Assembly: GCA_016700155.1 (NCBI GenBank)
Contig: CP065001.1
Coordinates: 992,001-1,056,000, forward strand
Length of the DNA stretch: 64,000 nucleotides
Source of the DNA: Ignavibacteriales bacterium
GTDB taxonomy: Bacteria > Bacteroidota > Ignavibacteria > Ignavibacteriales > Ignavibacteriaceae
Direction: 5' to 3'
Made by a program: the position numbers and the translations under genes. The number at the start of each line of letters is the position of its first letter. Positions within the stretch are counted from its first letter, which is position 1. Positions 60,278 through 64,000 of the stretch are shown here, one piece after another. The notes under the pieces are model-generated. The model was not told the DNA's origin, did not search any database, and worked only from the letters and a program-made list of their open reading frames with translations.

Positions 60278-63200
60278 ATGACTGACACAAAATCCATTCT
60301 TATCAAAGAATACTTTCATAAAGTAAAGCAGGCTAACAAAGAGCACACAAAGAAAGAAGCTTTTAAGGATCTGTTAAACAGGCTTTACGCTGATGATAAA
60401 GACATTCTAAAATTGGTTGATAAAATTTCTCTTGGGTCTGAAAAAACAATTCTTAACATTCCACGAAAAGATAAGCTGCATAAAGGAAGTGCTGACACTC
60501 TTTACAACAAAATCATTATTGAATTTGAGAATGATATTAAACAAACTTTAACTCACGCTAAAGAACAACTAGCAGGTTACCTGTTAGGACAATTCAATTC
60601 GGGCGAAGGTTATAACTTTACTTTAATAGCATCTGATTTTATTACCTGGAAAGTATATGCACCTGCCGTTGAATGTATTGATAAACTGAAAGAACTTAAA
60701 GAGGATGAACTTAAACTTGATGAAGTTAAAAGTGCCTCATTTGTTTTGAATGAAAAGAATGCTGAAGATTTTTATTATTGGATCGATAGGTTTTTATTCA
60801 AAGAAGAAAAACAACGAGCTACATTAAAACGAATTGAGGAAGCATTTGGCTATCAAAGTAATGTATTTATTGAATCTTACCAGGTATTAAACCATTGGTT
60901 TAAAGAAGCAAAGAAATTTGGAGAAGTCCAGGTTTCTTATGAACAATGGAACAAATTCTTAAGCGTTGCTTATGGTTCCTTTGATGGCAGAGACAGCATT
61001 TTCTTAATCCACACTTACCTTAGTGTGTTTTCAAAGATGCTTGCTTACAGCGTTGTTTCCAATGATGATTACATTGATGACAAAGAATTAAAAGCAATTC
61101 TTGATGGAAGTGTATTCCACAAATACAACATCAGAAACTTTGTTGATAATGATTTTTATCATTGGGTTGTTAGTGATAGAAACTTCAAGAACCTCAAAAA
61201 AGTATTCCGTTTAATTGCACAGGAAATCTCGGCTTTCGATTTTGACAAAGTTGATGAAGACGTACTTAAAGGTGTGTACCAGGAGTTAATCGATTTAGAC
61301 ACAAGACACTCACTTGGTGAATACTATACGCCCGATTGGTTGTGCGAACGAATTGTTAAAGAATTTGATTTTACACAAAAAGATAAAATCCTCGATCCGG
61401 CTTGCGGCAGTGGTTCATTTTTAAGAGCAGCTATTCACAGGATTAAAGAGCTTAATCCTGGTGCGACAGTTGAAGAATTAAACGAGCAGATTTATGGAAT
61501 TGATATTCACCCGCTTAGTGTTCAGATAGCCAAAACAACTCTGCTGCTTGCCCTCGGAAAAGAGATTATAAATGCAAAGAAACCTGTTTTCCTTAACATA
61601 ATTCTTGCAAACACACTTCTTGCACCTGAGGGAGTGCAAAATCTCTTCGGCAATGAATTTCTTTTGAACATAGATAAAGAAAAGTATCATCTAACCACAC
61701 AGATACTTGAAGATGTCAAGCTGTTTGATGAAGCACTCGGAATTTGCGATGAACTTGCTGAGCAGACTATGGGTAAGAAGAAAGAGAACGAGGAAGTATT
61801 TGAAAATATTTTCAGAAAGCATTTTGCAAAGAACGGAAATAAATCCGGAGCAAATAAGCAAGTAATCGAAAGCTTTTATAAGATTTATACGGGATTAAAA
61901 GCAGTTAAAGAAAAGGGGAGAGACAGCATCTGGAAGTTTATTGTGCAGAACCTTTACAAACCTTATTTCCTTGCAGGCAAGTTTGATTATGTTATCGGCA
62001 ACCCACCCTGGTTTACTTACAGCTCAATTAGGAATGAAGATTACCAGAATATACTGAATGCACTTGCTGATAAGTATGAAGTAAAGCCGGTTAAAGTTGC
62101 AAACTTTCCTCATCTTGAAATTGCTGCTATATTTTTAGCTTACTGCAGCAGCTACTTTTTGAATGACAAAGGACAGATTGTTTTTGTTTTGCCGAGAAGT
62201 TTCTTCAGTGCCGATCACCACGATAATACAAGAAGCGGAAAGGCTATTGGTTTTAAGCTAAAGCAGATATGGGATTTGAAAGATGTTTCACCTTTGTTCA
62301 GAATTCCAAGTTCTGTTTTCTTTGCAGAGAAGTATGAGAAAAAGAAAGTTCCTTTCTCTGGTTTGCACGGAAATATTTTTAGCGGAAAGTTGACCGAACA
62401 TAACTGCAATTTATTAACTGCTAGGGAAAACATTACTGAAGATGCTGTTAAATGGTATTACGCAAAACAGGGGAAAGCTTCTGCAATCTCAGCGAGAAAA
62501 AGCAAAAAGCAACAAAGTGAAAATCCTTATAAGAAACACTTTCGACAGGGAGCTACAATAGTCCCCAGATGTTTTTATTTTATTGAACTGACACAAGATG
62601 TCCCGCGGGATTTCAAAGACAGGATAATAAACATTAAAACTGCCGATTCCCTTAAGAAAGATGCAAAAAAACCGTGGAAAGGATTGGAGTTTACTGGACG
62701 AATTGAAAGCAAATTTATCTTCAGAACTGCACTGGCAAAAAGTATATTACCGTTTACAATGTATAAACCTGATTTGGTTGTTCTGCCTGTTTTAATTGAA
62801 AAGAATAATGGAGGGGGAAAGGAAATCAAACTACAGTCTGCTAATGATTTAATGCAGGGAGGTTATTTGAATGCTTCCAAGTGGTTTAGTAATATTGAGA
62901 ATACCTGGCAACTTCTTAGAACTGAAAAGAATAAAAATATTTCAAGTGAAGATTATCTGAACTGGCAGAATAAATTAACAGAACAAAATCTTAATTATCC
63001 TTTTATAGTTTTGTATAATACATCGGGGAAGGATGCAAGTTGTGTTGTTTTAGATAGAAGTAAATTGGATTTTGAGTTTACAATTGATCACAAGAATTAT
63101 TGGTTTGCAACTGAAAACCCAAATGAGGCATTTTACATTTCTTCTATTCTGAATTCTTCCATTCCCAACAAAATGATGAAAGACTTTCAATCCAAAGGTT

Positions 63201-63457
63201 TATATGGTCCAAGGGATGTTCATAAAAAGATACTCGACATTTACTTTCCTAAGTTTGATGAAGGCAATGATATACACCTGCAGCTTGCAGAGTTAAGTGA
63301 GAAGGCTCACCAAAAAGCTGCAAAATATTTACAAGACAATCCACCACAAAAAGAATTAACCGCAACACGACTCGGCAAACTCCGTCTCGACATAAAAAAA
63401 TACCTTACAGAGGAGATGAAGGAGATAGATAAGTTGGTGAAGAAGGTGGTGGGCTAA
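60278..63457 (+). CDS. Fused N6-adenine methyltransferase/restriction protein (Eco57I type)
   Basis: 1059 aa. N-terminal ~200 residues contain IIIEFENDIKQTLTHAKEQL, like a PD-(D/E)xK nuclease core, followed by a helical region. The methyltransferase has HSLGEYYTPDWLCERIVKEF, motif I DPACGSGSFLRAA and motif IV VIGNPPWFTY, with target-recognition and helical C-terminal parts to residue 1059. This one-chain arrangement is that of type IIG/IIL enzymes, which cut and methylate. No specificity subunit is nearby. The upstream 205-base gap holds no gene. Confidence 0.85.
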   Translation: MTDTKSILIKEYFHKVKQANKEHTKKEAFKDLLNRLYADDKDILKLVDKISLGSEKTILNIPRKDKLHKGSADTLYNKIIIEFENDIKQTLTHAKEQLAGYLLGQFNSGEGYNFTLIASDFITWKVYAPAVECIDKLKELKEDELKLDEVKSASFVLNEKNAEDFYYWIDRFLFKEEKQRATLKRIEEAFGYQSNVFIESYQVLNHWFKEAKKFGEVQVSYEQWNKFLSVAYGSFDGRDSIFLIHTYLSVFSKMLAYSVVSNDDYIDDKELKAILDGSVFHKYNIRNFVDNDFYHWVVSDRNFKNLKKVFRLIAQEISAFDFDKVDEDVLKGVYQELIDLDTRHSLGEYYTPDWLCERIVKEFDFTQKDKILDPACGSGSFLRAAIHRIKELNPGATVEELNEQIYGIDIHPLSVQIAKTTLLLALGKEIINAKKPVFLNIILANTLLAPEGVQNLFGNEFLLNIDKEKYHLTTQILEDVKLFDEALGICDELAEQTMGKKKENEEVFENIFRKHFAKNGNKSGANKQVIESFYKIYTGLKAVKEKGRDSIWKFIVQNLYKPYFLAGKFDYVIGNPPWFTYSSIRNEDYQNILNALADKYEVKPVKVANFPHLEIAAIFLAYCSSYFLNDKGQIVFVLPRSFFSADHHDNTRSGKAIGFKLKQIWDLKDVSPLFRIPSSVFFAEKYEKKKVPFSGLHGNIFSGKLTEHNCNLLTARENITEDAVKWYYAKQGKASAISARKSKKQQSENPYKKHFRQGATIVPRCFYFIELTQDVPRDFKDRIINIKTADSLKKDAKKPWKGLEFTGRIESKFIFRTALAKSILPFTMYKPDLVVLPVLIEKNNGGGKEIKLQSANDLMQGGYLNASKWFSNIENTWQLLRTEKNKNISSEDYLNWQNKLTEQNLNYPFIVLYNTSGKDASCVVLDRSKLDFEFTIDHKNYWFATENPNEAFYISSILNSSIPNKMMKDFQSKGLYGPRDVHKKILDIYFPKFDEGNDIHLQLAELSEKAHQKAAKYLQDNPPQKELTATRLGKLRLDIKKYLTEEMKEIDKLVKKVVG

Positions 63458-63464
63458 GAATCAT

Positions 63465-64000
63465 ATGTCAGAAAATTTGAATACAATTTTTTCACGAATC
63501 GACCTTGCAATAAAAAATGCTGATTTTATGGGTGCGTTAAAAGATGTATTTCTGCTAAAACCAATAGTTGAGAAATATTTTGAAGAAGTTAAAAATATTG
63601 AGTTAATTAAAGAAGGGGACAAGAAAACAGATTATTTTTTGAAAACAATATTTAATTATGGTGGTTTTTTAATTGACTGCGGGAGTATGATCAAGGATGA
63701 AAAGTTACTTGATGAAGGAATATTTTATACCAAAAATTTATTCAATCGGGTTACAAATGAAAACAAGCTTTACGCTAATTTTGCCTATAATTTAGCAAAT
63801 GGTCTTGAGGGAAAGATAAAGATTAAACAACATACTTCTAATCATCATTATTGGGTTGGTGATAAAAATACAGAAGAATCTAAAAATTTATACCGTACTA
63901 TTTTAGATCAGATTTCAAGTAACAATAATTTAATTTTACCAATTCTTACTAATTATGCGAACTTGTTAAACGGTCGTTTAGGTAGGGTTCTTGAATCTCT
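63465..64000 (+). CDS. Partial protein, possibly TPR/HEPN-type (LA2681-like)
   Basis: ATG at 63465, 7 bases after the restriction gene stop; runs off the window end after 178 codons. Helical; YANFAYNLANGLEGKIKIKQ and LILPILTNYANLLNGRLGRV recall the helical repeats ahead of LA2681-like HEPN domains, which are RNase-type defence effectors. The C-terminal domain is not in the window, so the family cannot be confirmed. Association with the restriction gene suggests defence. Confidence 0.5.
   Translation, partial: MSENLNTIFSRIDLAIKNADFMGALKDVFLLKPIVEKYFEEVKNIELIKEGDKKTDYFLKTIFNYGGFLIDCGSMIKDEKLLDEGIFYTKNLFNRVTNENKLYANFAYNLANGLEGKIKIKQHTSNHHYWVGDKNTEESKNLYRTILDQISSNNNLILPILTNYANLLNGRLGRVLES

Overview
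The window reads as an AT-rich chromosomal metal-resistance island from a member of the Ignavibacteria (Chlorobi/Bacteroidetes side). The main taxonomic clue is the decoded C-terminal secretion signal of the gene at 54491-55833 (an SQNYPNPFN motif followed by a strand pattern ending in KKMILMK), which is the type IX sorting domain as commonly seen in Ignavibacteria. Placement below class level is inference. I see no rRNA, tRNA, CRISPR array or intact insertion sequence.

Layout. (1) 0-15.9 kb, minus strand: a probable single long transcription unit. From its 5' end it carries a tiny membrane protein, TolC/CusC, a CusB-like adaptor, a CusA-type Cu/Ag RND pump, a periplasmic YHS protein, a 32-aa Cys-rich membrane peptide and a PII protein. 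These are followed by DUF1573, a heavy-metal-binding lipoprotein-like protein, zinc-ribbon/CcmH-like, SHOCT and DUF2318 proteins, a MacB-like ABC pair whose permease has an in-frame TGA, a YHS protein, a TPR protein, a Met-rich protein, a beta-barrel and a DUF2231 protein. (2) 16.2-28.3 kb, plus strand: a second RND system (TolC, CzcB-like, CzcA-like) again followed by PII, then TPR, degenerate kinase-like, CcmE-like, NicO/UreH-like and Zn/Cd P-type ATPase genes, ending in decayed czcA and czcD remnants. (3) 28.3-31.9 kb, minus: a sigma54-type response regulator and its membrane histidine kinase. (4) 32.0-54.3 kb, plus: YHS proteins, a triplicated membrane protein, a membrane spermidine-synthase-like protein, an isoprenylcysteine-methyltransferase-like protein, several tiny His/Cys-rich peptides, an FAD protein plus Rieske protein, an M50 protease, an orphan NuoM, DUF3347, a haem-binding protein, a multicopper oxidase fused to a beta-barrel, HtrA, MFS, Met-rich proteins, the Cu+ ATPase CopA and a cupredoxin. 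(5) 54.5-55.8 kb: a frameshifted type IX secreted protein. (6) 56-60 kb, minus: mobile-element-like genes (Gam-like, ribbon-helix-helix, class II glutamine amidotransferase, LIM-like zinc ribbon, COOH-NH2 ligase-like amidoligase). (7) 60.3-64 kb, plus: a fused Eco57I-type methyltransferase/restriction protein and a truncated possible HEPN protein.

The strongest new observation is a candidate regulon. Five intergenic regions carry a 25-bp element made of three half-sites 10 bp apart (TTTAA-N5-TTTAA-N5-TTAAA), each followed by a sigma54 (-24/-12)-like sequence. In four cases the distance from element centre to the -24 GG is 59-60 bp, and in the fifth it is 90 bp (about three helical turns more). 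They precede the CusCBA operon, the YHS operon next to the kinase, the methyltransferase operon, a lone secreted 122-aa protein, and the CopA operon. The obvious activator is the NtrC-type regulator encoded at 28295-29689. Together the genes look like a copper/silver (and divalent cation) response: export from the cytoplasm by CopA and the P1B-2 ATPase, export across the envelope by two RND systems, periplasmic oxidation by the multicopper oxidase, chaperoning by Met/His/YHS proteins, and envelope repair by HtrA.
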